Assembly: GCF_042654245.1 (NCBI RefSeq)
Contig: NZ_JBHSGI010000028.1
Coordinates: 1-64,000, forward strand
From: Seohaeicola_A nanhaiensis
Lineage (GTDB): Bacteria > Pseudomonadota > Alphaproteobacteria > Rhodobacterales > Rhodobacteraceae
Reading direction: 5' to 3'
DNA length: 64,000 bases
Shown here: positions 1-8,473 of the stretch, piece by piece
Layout of the letters: each line of letters opens with the position of its first letter
Numbering within the stretch: position 1 is the stretch's first letter
The notes under the pieces: model-generated
Seen by the model: the letters and a program-made list of their open reading frames with translations, nothing else
Told to the model about the DNA's origin: nothing
Databases searched by the model: none
Position numbers and translations under genes: made by a program

Positions 1-62
1 GTCGGCGATCCAGACATCATCGCACGCGTCAAGGACATGCCACTGCGGTAACTATCGGGCGC

Positions 63-362
63 TTACGGAAAGGTCAAAGATCGAACAACATCTGGGTTAA
101 CCCGTGCGGCGTTGGCAATCTTCGCCGCCGCAGCCGCGTCGACGTTGAAGTCCAAGGCGGTGCCATGCGCGGTATCGATTCTGAGATGAGCCAGTAGTTC
201 CGCATCATCACAGTAGTTGGCCGCCGCCAGCCGAGACAACCAACCTGACAACAACTCGTCTGGCAGCGGCGCGACAGTCTTGGGCAGCGGGTGCGGCTTC
301 ACACCCGGGACTTCTGGAGCCGCCGATGGGGGTTCGCATGGCGCGACCAAACCGGCGTCCAT
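63..362 (-). pseudogene. tniQ: TniQ-family transposition protein, N-terminal fragment
   Basis: The 99-residue product carries the N-terminal TniQ signature (PLPDELLSGWLSRLAAANY) seen in Tn5053/Tn7-like elements, where TniQ/TnsD-type proteins help choose the target. Family members are usually several hundred residues. Here a TAA at 63-65 ends the frame after SLTFP, but the same frame stays open beyond the stop to the window edge, so a nonsense mutation or an unusually short product are both possible. It overlaps the end of tniB by 64 bases and follows tniA and tniB in the usual order. The rest of the element lies outside the window. Confidence 0.6.
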
Positions 363-1222
363 TTTGCGATTGCGTCATCGGTGATGCATTCCTCGCCTGT
401 GATAATGGCGTCGATGGAAAGATCCTTGACCAGAGCGAAGATGCGCGAGGTCACCCCACCGGTCAGTGCCAAGACCTGCTTGAGAGATTTGACCTTCAGG
501 TTGGACTTCTTTTCCAGTGGCATGGCAGCAATAAGGGTCTGGATCATGTCCGAGAACTCGGCATCGTCGCGCCAGTTTGGCAGATGATGTTCGTCCAGCC
601 GTCGGGCAAGCTGGATATCACCGCGAATAGCATCGACGGCCTCGCTGACCCCAAGGCAGACCAGCGACACCTCGAGTTCATTGCTGAGATACCGCAGGAC
701 ATTGAGAAATCGGCGCTGTTCGCGGTGGGTCCCGGCCAAGAGATTGTGGACCTCGTCGATCATGATCATCCGCAGGCCAAGGTCGCGTAAGAGCGCGATG
801 ACACGGACTTCGAGGGAAGCCACATTTTGAGCGCGGGCGCTAAGAGCCGTCGCCGGGGCGCCGACGGCGGCCAGGATGTGCAGGTAAAACCGCCGTTCAT
901 CAGGTGCGGGCGGCGCTTGCAACAGCAGAAGCGGTGTGCGGGTGATGCCCGACGCCGGATCGTATTCTGGTGCGTACTTGCGCGACAGGTTTCGGGCAAT
1001 CATCGTCTTTCCGATCCCGGAGGCGCCATGCACAAGAAGCCCAGGCATACGGGTTTGTCGTGGCGCTTCGATCATGCCCTGCAAGCGGTCCAACACCTGT
1101 TCCGCCCGAGGAAAGCCGATCCAGATATCCGATTGAATGAGGGCGATCCGGCCGTCTTCTTCAGTTGTCCCTGCCCTCAATTCACCATCTCTCCACCTTG
1201 AACAATGGGCGCGCTGTATCAC
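299..1222 (-). CDS. tniB: TniB transposition AAA+ ATPase
   Basis: This is an ATP-binding partner of a DDE transposase, equivalent to TniB of Tn5053 or TnsC of Tn7. It is expected to deliver target DNA to the transposase. Walker A (GASGIGKT) is at about residues 66-73 and Walker B (MIMIDEVH) at about 152-159; the 307-residue length is normal for the family. The frame overlaps the end of tniA by about 40 bases. The true start may be a TTG near 1178 just after the tniA stop, because residues before LRAGTTEED look like read-through of tniA sequence. The downstream neighbour is the tniQ fragment. Confidence 0.88.
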   Translation of the reverse strand: MIQRAHCSRWRDGELRAGTTEEDGRIALIQSDIWIGFPRAEQVLDRLQGMIEAPRQTRMPGLLVHGASGIGKTMIARNLSRKYAPEYDPASGITRTPLLLLQAPPAPDERRFYLHILAAVGAPATALSARAQNVASLEVRVIALLRDLGLRMIMIDEVHNLLAGTHREQRRFLNVLRYLSNELEVSLVCLGVSEAVDAIRGDIQLARRLDEHHLPNWRDDAEFSDMIQTLIAAMPLEKKSNLKVKSLKQVLALTGGVTSRIFALVKDLSIDAIITGEECITDDAIAKWTPVWSRHANPHRRLQKSRV

Positions 1223-2831
1223 CCGTATCGATCGGGCGCAGCCCTTCGGTTGTCGAGACGGCCGAGTTCGTGCCCTTCAATGTCCCTTTTCTTTCACGGG
1301 TTCTGCGTTCGGCCTTCGTCAGGCCCCGGCTTTCAGCTTCGATCTGGCGTTGCTGTCGGATCAGCTCAGCCAGCACCAGCTCATTAGACCCGGACTTGCC
1401 AAGGGCACGGGCCTTCCTCATCGCTTCGCGATATTCCCAGAGCGAGACGGGCGGAATTTCCAGGTTTCTGTACCGCGCCTCAACATACCGGCCATCGTCC
1501 AGTTCGACCCAGATCATTGAGATATCGCGAGGATCGTAGCGAACGACCACCTTTCCATCCCCGCGCCCAATGTGGCCTGCAAGGGCATCGGACCAGTACC
1601 TTATCTGGAACAGATGGATGCCGTCACGCCTGATCTTGCGCAGTTCACTCGGCAGGAAGCTCACCTGAAAGGCTTCCATCTCGAAGGGGAGGTCGCCTGT
1701 CATTTGCTCTGAGAGCGCCTCCCATTTGGCAACGGGCGTGCAGCCAAGACTTGAATGAATGCTGTTGTTGTAACGGCAGATTTCCAGAGCAAACCAGCGA
1801 TCGAATTCGCTCAACGTCATCGTGGCCTTGCTTTCGGCGTCATAGTCGCCCTTTGCCGCGATCGAGGATTGCGTTGTTCCCGGCAACAGGTGAACGGCCC
1901 CCATCATGGTGCCGATCAACCGTTCGATGTGACCACCGAAGTGAGGACTTGCTGGCGGTCGATAGACCAGATCGATCCCCCAATCCGCACAGGCCGACCG
2001 AAAGGCGCGCGACCGGAAATCGCGACCGTTATCGACGTGGATGCTGTGCGGTTTGCCCTGTGCCGGCCAAGGAACATCGCACGCCAATTCCGCAAGAAGT
2101 TCCTCCTTGAGGGCCACCGCCTGTGTCAGGCAAAGCGCCACTGACAGACGCGAAGGTGCCTCGAGAGAGGTGTAATATCCGGTCACCATCCGCGTTGCGA
2201 CGTCGATCGCCAGCGTGACCCAAGGCCGCCCAATTGGTTTGCGTTCCAAGCCGTCGACAAGAATGATGTCGGCCGGTGTATGATCAATTTGGACGATCTC
2301 CAGTGGCATACTGGCCTTGTTCTCACCTGTGACCGGCGCAAATTTCTGGCGGGCCGCCTTTGCGCCCTCTCGTGCCTTCGCAACTTCGCGCGCATCCATC
2401 GCATCCAGACGACGCTGAACCGTTCGCCGTGTCGGCGGTTGCAAGCCCTCCTGCCAGCAAGCGCTGCGGATTTCTGTCACGACGCGCGACAAGCTCGAAC
2501 GCTCCCGGCGCAAGAAATAGCGGCGAAGGTGCCCCTCGATTACCGCTTCGACTTTGCTGGATATTAACATCGTCCCGGTCGGGCGGCCCCGTTTCCGCGG
2601 AGCCAGAGCGCTGGTGCGCCCACCCTCTTCCGCCAACCGTTTTATCCAACGCCAGACCGTCGCCCTGCTGACACCAAGCTCCCAAACGGCGTCATTGATG
2701 CCACGTTCCAGGCTGCCAGTCCCATTGAGATATGCCTGAACAAGAGGGCGCAGCACCGCGGCCCTGCGCGCCTCTTCAGCACCAACGGCAACGGAGTCTT
2801 CGCCATCATCATTCATCGATATTTGCCGCAA
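1182..2831 (-). CDS. tniA: TniA DDE transposase (Mu/Tn5053 type)
   Basis: This is the strand-transfer enzyme of the element. An N-terminal helix-turn-helix (about residues 48-65, VSRATVWRWIKRL) precedes a retroviral-type integrase core. Candidate catalytic residues are D183 (QIDHTPAD), D267 (HVDNGR) and E303 (GGHIERLIGT), and the C-terminal part is the Mu-type beta-barrel. At 549 residues it matches the family. A start at the inner ATG (2816, MNDDGED) is equally possible. The gene lies immediately inside the transposon end at 2833-2962 and begins the tniA-tniB-tniQ order. A deleted, diverged copy of its 5' half occurs at 48416-48590. Confidence 0.92.
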   Translation of the reverse strand: MRQISMNDDGEDSVAVGAEEARRAAVLRPLVQAYLNGTGSLERGINDAVWELGVSRATVWRWIKRLAEEGGRTSALAPRKRGRPTGTMLISSKVEAVIEGHLRRYFLRRERSSLSRVVTEIRSACWQEGLQPPTRRTVQRRLDAMDAREVAKAREGAKAARQKFAPVTGENKASMPLEIVQIDHTPADIILVDGLERKPIGRPWVTLAIDVATRMVTGYYTSLEAPSRLSVALCLTQAVALKEELLAELACDVPWPAQGKPHSIHVDNGRDFRSRAFRSACADWGIDLVYRPPASPHFGGHIERLIGTMMGAVHLLPGTTQSSIAAKGDYDAESKATMTLSEFDRWFALEICRYNNSIHSSLGCTPVAKWEALSEQMTGDLPFEMEAFQVSFLPSELRKIRRDGIHLFQIRYWSDALAGHIGRGDGKVVVRYDPRDISMIWVELDDGRYVEARYRNLEIPPVSLWEYREAMRKARALGKSGSNELVLAELIRQQRQIEAESRGLTKAERRTRERKGTLKGTNSAVSTTEGLRPIDTGDTARPLFKVERW

Positions 2832-2832
2832 A

Positions 2833-2962
2833 TGTCTGTGAACCCTGTCTCAGGTTTAAGGGCAAAAATATCAGAATTAAAGGCAAAATCTCATATTTAA
2901 GGGCAAAGCTCAGCCGTTGATTTCGTTGGATTTCCCATCTCACAATTAAGGGCTACGCGACA
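2833..2962 (-). repeat. Transposon terminus with repeated TniA-binding-like motifs
   Basis: On the minus strand the element ends in TGTCGCGTAGCCCTTAATTG, whose outermost base is 2962. Four related motifs based on TTAAGGGC (one is TTAAAGGC) lie between about 2858 and 2958, the spaced-repeat layout that Tn7/Tn5053-type transposases bind. The sialidase gene runs straight into this terminus. A diverged copy of the same end is at about 48590-48711 in the same orientation. The opposite end of the element and the target duplication are outside the window. Confidence 0.75.
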
Positions 2963-3837
2963 GCTGCCGTGAACCAGACAACGGAAATCCTGTCGCCCAT
3001 GGTATCAATGGCCGGGCCATTGACGGGGCATCCGGCGATTTCCCATCCGTCGTTATGGATCGTGGCGGGCTCCGTCCACTCCCCGTCGGCCTGCCGGACA
3101 GCCGATATATCGCGAATTTCATCTGCGGTTCGGTCACGATAGACGGCCACTATGTCGCCCGAGCCTGCCCGGGCTGCGGACGTCTGACAACACGTACAGC
3201 TGCGCACATCCAACAAGCTTTCTGCATTCAACGTCCCGTCGGAGTTGATCTGCCGCGCGCGCAACTGCATCGCATTCTCGAAGGTCTCGCCTTCTGTCTG
3301 ACTGTCATACTCGCGGCCATCCAGCCATAAAGCCGTCAATCCGCCGAACTGGTCGGGTACCAACGAAACAAAACCATGCTCACGTTGAGACCTGTCATCG
3401 TGAGGGACAATCGGGTCCGTCCAGGTCCTGCCTTCATCTAGGGAAAAGGCGATATTCACGTCGTATTGGTAATCGCCCGGTCCATTCAACTTTAGCCATT
3501 GCGCCGCCAGACCACCATCAGCAAGAGCCACTACCGAAGGGAAGTCGGTCCAGTTGATGTAAGTCTCTGACGATTCATGGATTGTCCGAGCGTCCGACCA
3601 CTCTTTGCCATCGAGGATGGCCATGCGAACTTCCGCTTCGGTTCCGCTTTCTTCAGTCCAGCTCAGCAAAACCCTGCCATCCGGCAAGGGTGCGAGTGAT
3701 GGTTCGCGAGCATTGATGCCGACCGGTGATCCGCGGTCGGTCAATCTGAATAATCCGGTTTCCTCCGCGTATGATGCGGTGGACGAAGCGAACAATGCAC
3801 CAAGGATCAGAGTCGATGCAGCAGAACATTTACTCAT
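2953..3837 (-). pseudogene. Sialidase-like (BNR) exported protein, truncated by transposon
   Basis: The product has a signal peptide (cleavage near TASYAEE) followed by BNR/Asp-box-like segments such as SLDEGRTWTDP, as in predicted exo-alpha-sialidases; the true substrate is unknown. A CTCC pair sits near residue 218. Only 294 residues remain: the last codons (AVA and the TAG) are read from the transposon terminus, and host sequence stops at 2963. The C-terminal part of the propeller is therefore missing and presumably lies beyond the other end of the element. It sits at the left edge of the copper island, in the same direction as the cytochrome c and cupredoxin genes. Confidence 0.75.
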
Positions 3838-3932
3838 GAAAAGAATTTTCCCACCGGTTGTTGCTTTTCTGTGGCAAACCGAATGCTAATTGACCGTGAG
3901 GCAACTCCCATTCTTTCGTCCGACGAATGTGC

Positions 3933-4391
3933 TTAGTTGATTCCGTTGGCCCGCTGCAAAGCTCGAATGTATGCTACGATAGCAAGGATATCTGATCGCG
4001 TCACGCCTTCAACAGCTGGCATGTTGCCAAATTTCCAGTGGTGCGCCCGAACTCCATTCTGCGCTGCGCGGACAAACGCCATGTCGCCGTGGTGGCTGGG
4101 TTCATAGATCTTGTGAACAAGCGGAGGAGCGACGCCATCTTGGCCCTGCGCGTTTCGGCCATGGCAAGCGGAACAGACCGCATCATAAGCGCTTGCGCCG
4201 ATTTGCTCCTGCTCTGTGAAACTGTTTGGTAGCTTGACAGTAGCGAGAGCACCCGCGGGAAGCGCGATGCTGTCCTGCCTCTGGGCGCCCGTCCGAGTGT
4301 GGCTCGGTTGCACAATGAACCATACTGCTGCAGCGACGGCGACCAGAGCAAAAAATATCGATGCCCATTTCATACTATCAAACTCTTTCAT
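3933..4391 (-). CDS. Membrane-anchored c-type cytochrome
   Basis: A single N-terminal membrane segment (MKWASIFFALVAVAAAVWF) is followed by one periplasmic class I cytochrome domain with the haem site CSACH and a likely distal Met ligand in FGNMPAVEG. It probably passes electrons in the periplasm to or from the neighbouring copper proteins. The chosen ATG (MKEFDSM) overlaps the stop of the upstream ABC-type membrane gene as ATGA; MKWAS at 4373 is an alternative start. Its electron partner cannot be read from sequence. Confidence 0.82.
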   Translation of the reverse strand: MKEFDSMKWASIFFALVAVAAAVWFIVQPSHTRTGAQRQDSIALPAGALATVKLPNSFTEQEQIGASAYDAVCSACHGRNAQGQDGVAPPLVHKIYEPSHHGDMAFVRAAQNGVRAHHWKFGNMPAVEGVTRSDILAIVAYIRALQRANGIN

Positions 4392-5692
4392 GATGTTGCG
4401 ATGGCCCCCTGCCTTTTTAGAGACGAAGCCGGGCATCTCAGTGGGGCTTGCTCGAATTGACTGACCTCCTGCGGCATGGTGTTGTCTGCTTGAACAATTG
4501 CGGATTGCTGGATCGATTTGTTGAAAAAGGTCGTGATTTCGAGGTACCGGATCCGCGTGTCTTCCAGCGTCTGATAGTAATTGAAGAGTTCTTTAAGCGG
4601 TGCCGAGAAGTCTTTGTGTGCGGCTAGGACGGCCACCAGGGCACCGAGTGTAATACGCCCTTCGATGACGAAATATCCTCCCAATGAGTAGAACAGGAAT
4701 GGGGTCAGCGCGGTTAGAAAATTGTTGAGGGCCTTGATGAAGAACTTCAGGTGGAAAATTTTCCTGCGGACGTGCTCAAGCTCTCTAAAACTCGCTCCGG
4801 CCGGTAGCAGTCCGGTCGAATTGACCTGCCGTTCATGCAACTGTTCGCTGAGCTGTCTGCCCAGCTGTCGGACTTCCTTGATCCTTGTACGTGAAAGGGC
4901 GTTTACACGCCGCTGTAGCTTGGGCAGCAGCACGAGCTGAACTGGCAGCACGGTCAGTGCGGCGGCACCCAACACAGGGTCCTGAACGAACATGAAAAAC
5001 AGAATCGTCAACAGTGTACCGCCTTGTAGGATTGGCAGCGTGAGGACATCTGCCGCGAAGCCACCTATGGGCTCAACCTCCTGTGCGAGAATAGGGACGA
5101 TTTCGCTCTGGTTTCGGGAGTCGGGATCGCTGCGCCATTGCCGATAGACCAGCAAGCGGAAGCGCCGCAGAAAACGCTCAGCTACATACCCCTTGAACAC
5201 GTTGAGGCCGTATTTATTTAGCCCATTCAAGATGATCGCCAGAAGGTAGAGACCACAGAGAAGCATTAGGAAAACGACCTGATCGACGTCTCGTCCCAAA
5301 ATGGCAACGGGGAAACGATCAGAATCCAAAGCGTTGTTTACGATCTGCTTTGGCAGTTCGAGGGTCAGATATAGAATAGGCATCGCGATGAGGCTGACCA
5401 CAATCATCAATGCCTGCTGCCTTCTGGAGTAGCGCAGGACCGTGCTGAAAAGACTGCCTTCAAGCCCCCGTATGGGTTCGGGGTGGAACGTAGAGGTGTG
5501 ACGGCGCTTCCAAAGCTTGAAAATGCCGCGAATAGCAAGATATGAGCCGACAGTGATCAGCAGCGCGGGTGCCAAGACCAGTATCAGATGAATGAACGGG
5601 TGAACCCAGTCTGGCGTCGCATCGCTGTAGTCGTACCCAAACGCGGCAGATACGTTGTGTACAAGCACGTGATACCTGTCCAGGAGTGACAT
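4388..5692 (-). CDS. ABC-transporter-like membrane domain without an ATPase domain
   Basis: This 434-residue protein has about six membrane segments arranged like an ABC exporter transmembrane domain, with long cytoplasmic loops rich in Arg. No Walker A, signature or Walker B motif follows, and the coding region ends after a short non-conserved tail (SSLKRQGAIATS). Exporters of this type normally carry the nucleotide-binding domain on the same chain, so this is either a truncated gene or a membrane subunit relying on an ATPase encoded elsewhere. The start MSLLDRYH at 5692 follows the cupredoxin stop by a few bases; the end overlaps the cytochrome c start (ATGA), which argues for co-translation. 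Confidence 0.6.
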   Translation of the reverse strand: MSLLDRYHVLVHNVSAAFGYDYSDATPDWVHPFIHLILVLAPALLITVGSYLAIRGIFKLWKRRHTSTFHPEPIRGLEGSLFSTVLRYSRRQQALMIVVSLIAMPILYLTLELPKQIVNNALDSDRFPVAILGRDVDQVVFLMLLCGLYLLAIILNGLNKYGLNVFKGYVAERFLRRFRLLVYRQWRSDPDSRNQSEIVPILAQEVEPIGGFAADVLTLPILQGGTLLTILFFMFVQDPVLGAAALTVLPVQLVLLPKLQRRVNALSRTRIKEVRQLGRQLSEQLHERQVNSTGLLPAGASFRELEHVRRKIFHLKFFIKALNNFLTALTPFLFYSLGGYFVIEGRITLGALVAVLAAHKDFSAPLKELFNYYQTLEDTRIRYLEITTFFNKSIQQSAIVQADNTMPQEVSQFEQAPLRCPASSLKRQGAIATS

Positions 5693-5700
5693 CAAAAACT

Positions 5701-6234
5701 CTAACCCTTGGATTTCGGCGCAAGGTGATCGTGCACGATGATGACGCCCCACATGCCCGCTTCCCGGTGGCCGGGTATCAAGCATACGAACTCCAGGTTC
5801 GTCAAATCGGAGAACTCCCAGATCAGCTCGGCATTTAGTCCACTTGGGATCAAAACCGAGTTGGCGCGATCATGTTGCATATCGGGGTGTTCGCGCATCC
5901 ACTGCTGATGTTTCGCAATTTCGTCAAAGGAGCCGAGAAAGAACTCATGATCCAGAGCGCCTGTATTTCCGATCAAGAACCGAACGACCGATCCCTTTTC
6001 AATCTGGATCGCGTCCGGCTCGAAAAGCATGTAGCCGCTTTCTGTCTCCCTGATGGATATTTCGATCGACCTGTCGAAAGTGGAGCCATCGCCGGGTTTC
6101 CCGATCGGATCATGGCCAGGCACTTCGAAGGCCCGCGCATGAGGCTGCTGACCCTTGCCACTGGAAGCGTCCACTGACAAAGCCGGAAAGATGAGTGCAA
6201 GGGCGGTGGTGCAGGTTTTCAGGAAATTCATCAT
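5701..6234 (-). CDS. Periplasmic cupredoxin
   Basis: A signal peptide (to about VDASS) precedes a plastocyanin/azurin-like domain. The type 1 copper ligands are visible: His in LDHEFF, then Cys, His and Met in FVCLIPGHREAGMWG. It likely binds a single copper ion and shuttles electrons or copper in the periplasm. It is close in design to the N-terminal domain of the next upstream gene (6341-7057) but lacks the CusF part. It is followed directly by the ABC-type membrane gene and cytochrome c, so the three probably form one transcript after the terminator at 6294-6329. Confidence 0.85.
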   Translation of the reverse strand: MMNFLKTCTTALALIFPALSVDASSGKGQQPHARAFEVPGHDPIGKPGDGSTFDRSIEISIRETESGYMLFEPDAIQIEKGSVVRFLIGNTGALDHEFFLGSFDEIAKHQQWMREHPDMQHDRANSVLIPSGLNAELIWEFSDLTNLEFVCLIPGHREAGMWGVIIVHDHLAPKSKG

Positions 6235-6293
6235 GCTCGGCTACCTTCGTTGCGCTTGATTTTACGGGGTATTCTTGCTTGCAGAGTAACGCC

Positions 6294-6329
6294 TCAAAAA
6301 GTTGGGGCCGGGGTGATTGCCCCGGCCCC
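6294..6329 (-). terminator. Rho-independent terminator
   Basis: Perfect 10-bp arms GGGGCCGGGG and CCCCGGCCCC (6304-6313 and 6320-6329) enclose a 6-base loop. On the minus strand the stem is followed by a CTTTTT run. It lies 11 bases past the stop of the cupredoxin-CusF gene and should end or attenuate that operon before the next cupredoxin gene. Confidence 0.85.
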
Positions 6330-6340
6330 ACTAACTGTCA

Positions 6341-7057
6341 TCACTTCATCTGTGTGACGGTCAGTTTTCCCTTCACGCGGTCTGCGACGAATTCGATGTC
6401 CTGACCTTCGGACATCTTGGCAATCATTGCCTCGTCGGCGCGGAACACCATGGTCATCGCGGGCATGTCGAGGTTGACCAGCGGGCCGTGGATGATCGTG
6501 ACCTTGCCGGCCTTGGCGTCAATCTTTTTGACCTTGCCAGTCGTGTATTCCACATCCGCCTGTGCCATCTGATCGCCAACTGCGACCTCGCGGTGCATGC
6601 CGGACTCGTAATGACCCGGAATCAGACACGCGGCTTCGAACGTACCGGCATTTGCAAACGTCCAGACGACCTCGCCCGAGGCACCGGGATCAAGACGGAT
6701 TCGGTTCGGGTCGTCGTGCTCCATATCCATCTTGGCCATTTCGATCTTGTGCTCGGCGTTGCGCTCGACCGTATCGAGGACGAATTCATGCTCTAGCTCA
6801 CCCTTGTTTGTGATGTTGAAGCGGATCGTTTCACCCTCCTTGATGGTCAACTCTTCGCTCTCGATCAGCATTTCGCCTTCGTCGTTTTCGAGCAGGGTGA
6901 CATCAATTGTGCGGTCCACATTGGCGGATTCACCCGGCATGCCGATCATCATTTCGGCTGGCTTGGTCTCACCGTGCCCGCCATCATGTGTGCCTGCGGC
7001 AAATGCTGGTGCCGAAAGCACCAACGCGAAGCTTGTCGTCAAAAGAAGATTTCTCAT
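6341..7057 (-). CDS. Cupredoxin-CusF fusion, periplasmic copper protein
   Basis: After a signal peptide (to about AFAAG) come two copper-binding domains on one 238-residue chain. Residues about 45-160 are a cupredoxin with ligands in LEHEFV and ACLIPGHYESGM. Residues about 165-238 are a CusF-like barrel with HGPLVNLDMPAMTMVF, which keeps the His and the MPAMTM methionines of CusF; the Trp that caps Cu(I) in E. coli CusF is replaced in this segment (DMP). It likely binds and hands over copper to the multicopper oxidase encoded just upstream. A strong terminator follows. Confidence 0.87.
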   Translation of the reverse strand: MRNLLLTTSFALVLSAPAFAAGTHDGGHGETKPAEMMIGMPGESANVDRTIDVTLLENDEGEMLIESEELTIKEGETIRFNITNKGELEHEFVLDTVERNAEHKIEMAKMDMEHDDPNRIRLDPGASGEVVWTFANAGTFEAACLIPGHYESGMHREVAVGDQMAQADVEYTTGKVKKIDAKAGKVTIIHGPLVNLDMPAMTMVFRADEAMIAKMSEGQDIEFVADRVKGKLTVTQMK

Positions 7058-7103
7058 TTCATTGTCCTGTAAGTTGGTTTGGTTGGAGTTGACGAAGGGC
7101 CGT

Positions 7104-8462
7104 TCAGCCCTTCGAGTTTGGTTTTGGTGTGAGAATGGTCTTGGGACTGTTGTTCGAGGCGAATTCGGGCAATTCGCCGGTCCATTCGTAGGCCATCTCG
7201 CCCGGAGGATTTTCGTACCAGCCGGGATCGGAGTAATCGTCCGCGTCGATGCCGTCCCGCACCTTTACGACCGAAAACATGCCGCCCATCTCGATGGGGC
7301 CGTAGGGGCCCCAACCCGTCATCATCGGGATGGTATTATCGGGCAGCGGCATTTCCATTTTCGCCATGTCCCCCATGCCGGACATGCCCATAGGCATGTA
7401 TTCCGGCTGGAACTGACGAATCTTCTGGGTCAGCGGTTTCTTGTTGACACCGATGAACGTCGGCACATCGTGACCCATGGCATTCATCGTGTGGTGCGAC
7501 TTGTGACAGTGGATCGCCCAGTCACCCAGATGGTCCGCGACGAACTCATAGGCGCGCATCGCGCCCACGGGGATGTCGATGCTGACCTCGGGCCATTGCG
7601 CGGCTTCCGGCACCCAGCCACCATCCGTGCAGGTGACCTTGAAGTCATAGCCGTGCATGTGGATCGGGTGGTTTGTCATCGTGAGGTTGCCGACGCGTAC
7701 TCGCACCTTGTCGCCCTTGTTCACGACCAGCGGATCAATGTCGGGGAAGATCCGACTGTTCCACGTCCACAGGTTGAAGTCCGTCATCGTCATGATGCGG
7801 GGCACGTATGTGCCGGGATCGATGTCAAAGGCATTCAGCATGATCAGAAAATCGCGATCCACCGGCATGAAGGTGGGATCCTTGGGATGGACCACGAACA
7901 TGCCCATCATCCCCATCGCCATCTGCGCCATTTCGTCGCCATGGGGGTGGTACATGAACGTGCCGGACTTCACCAAGTCGAATTCGTAGACAAACGTTTT
8001 CCCTGGCGGGATGCTGGGATGACTCAACCCGGAGACCCCATCCATGCCCGAGGGCAGGATGAGCCCGTGCCAATGTACCGTGGTGCCTTCCGGCAGCTTG
8101 TTGGTGACGTAGATGCGGACCCGGTCACCTTCGACCGCTTCGATCGTTGGACCGGTGGACTGGCCGTTGTAACCCCACAAATGCGCAATCATGCCGTCTG
8201 CAAGTTCGCGCTCTACCGGTTCGGCGACGAGGTGAAATTCCTTGACCCCGTTGTTCATCCGGTGCGGCAGGGTCCACCCGTTCAGCGTAACCACAGGTGT
8301 GTAGTCCGGCCCTGACGACGGACGCGCCGTAATCGCCGTTGCCGCACTGTCCATCTGCGCGGCTTCGGGGAGGCCCATGTTCAGGGTTTGACCCCAGGCT
8401 TTTGAAGAGACCAGCGTTGCACCTGCGGCGCCGGCTCCGAGTAATTGACGTCTGTTCAACAT
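7104..8462 (-). CDS. Multicopper oxidase, periplasmic
   Basis: The 452-residue protein has an RR-containing leader (MLNRRQLLGAGAAG), suggesting Tat export of a folded copper enzyme. The four copper-ligand blocks are present: HWHG, YHPHG, HPIHMHG and HCHKSHH. A Met-rich tail (MPMGMSGMGDMAKMEM) follows the last block, as in Cu(I)-oxidising enzymes. The likely role is oxidation of periplasmic Cu(I) to Cu(II), but the substrate is not proven. It starts 12 bases after the TolC-type gene stop and is followed by the cupredoxin-CusF gene, so these work as one operon. Confidence 0.9.
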   Translation of the reverse strand: MLNRRQLLGAGAAGATLVSSKAWGQTLNMGLPEAAQMDSAATAITARPSSGPDYTPVVTLNGWTLPHRMNNGVKEFHLVAEPVERELADGMIAHLWGYNGQSTGPTIEAVEGDRVRIYVTNKLPEGTTVHWHGLILPSGMDGVSGLSHPSIPPGKTFVYEFDLVKSGTFMYHPHGDEMAQMAMGMMGMFVVHPKDPTFMPVDRDFLIMLNAFDIDPGTYVPRIMTMTDFNLWTWNSRIFPDIDPLVVNKGDKVRVRVGNLTMTNHPIHMHGYDFKVTCTDGGWVPEAAQWPEVSIDIPVGAMRAYEFVADHLGDWAIHCHKSHHTMNAMGHDVPTFIGVNKKPLTQKIRQFQPEYMPMGMSGMGDMAKMEMPLPDNTIPMMTGWGPYGPIEMGGMFSVVKVRDGIDADDYSDPGWYENPPGEMAYEWTGELPEFASNNSPKTILTPKPNSKG

Positions 8463-8473
8463 GTCAGTTCCTT

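Noticed and set aside
6732..8315. A 527-codon plus-strand open frame over the CusF-fusion and oxidase genes
   Set aside because: It is the complement of well-supported copper proteins, His-rich only because of the reversed copper-binding codons.
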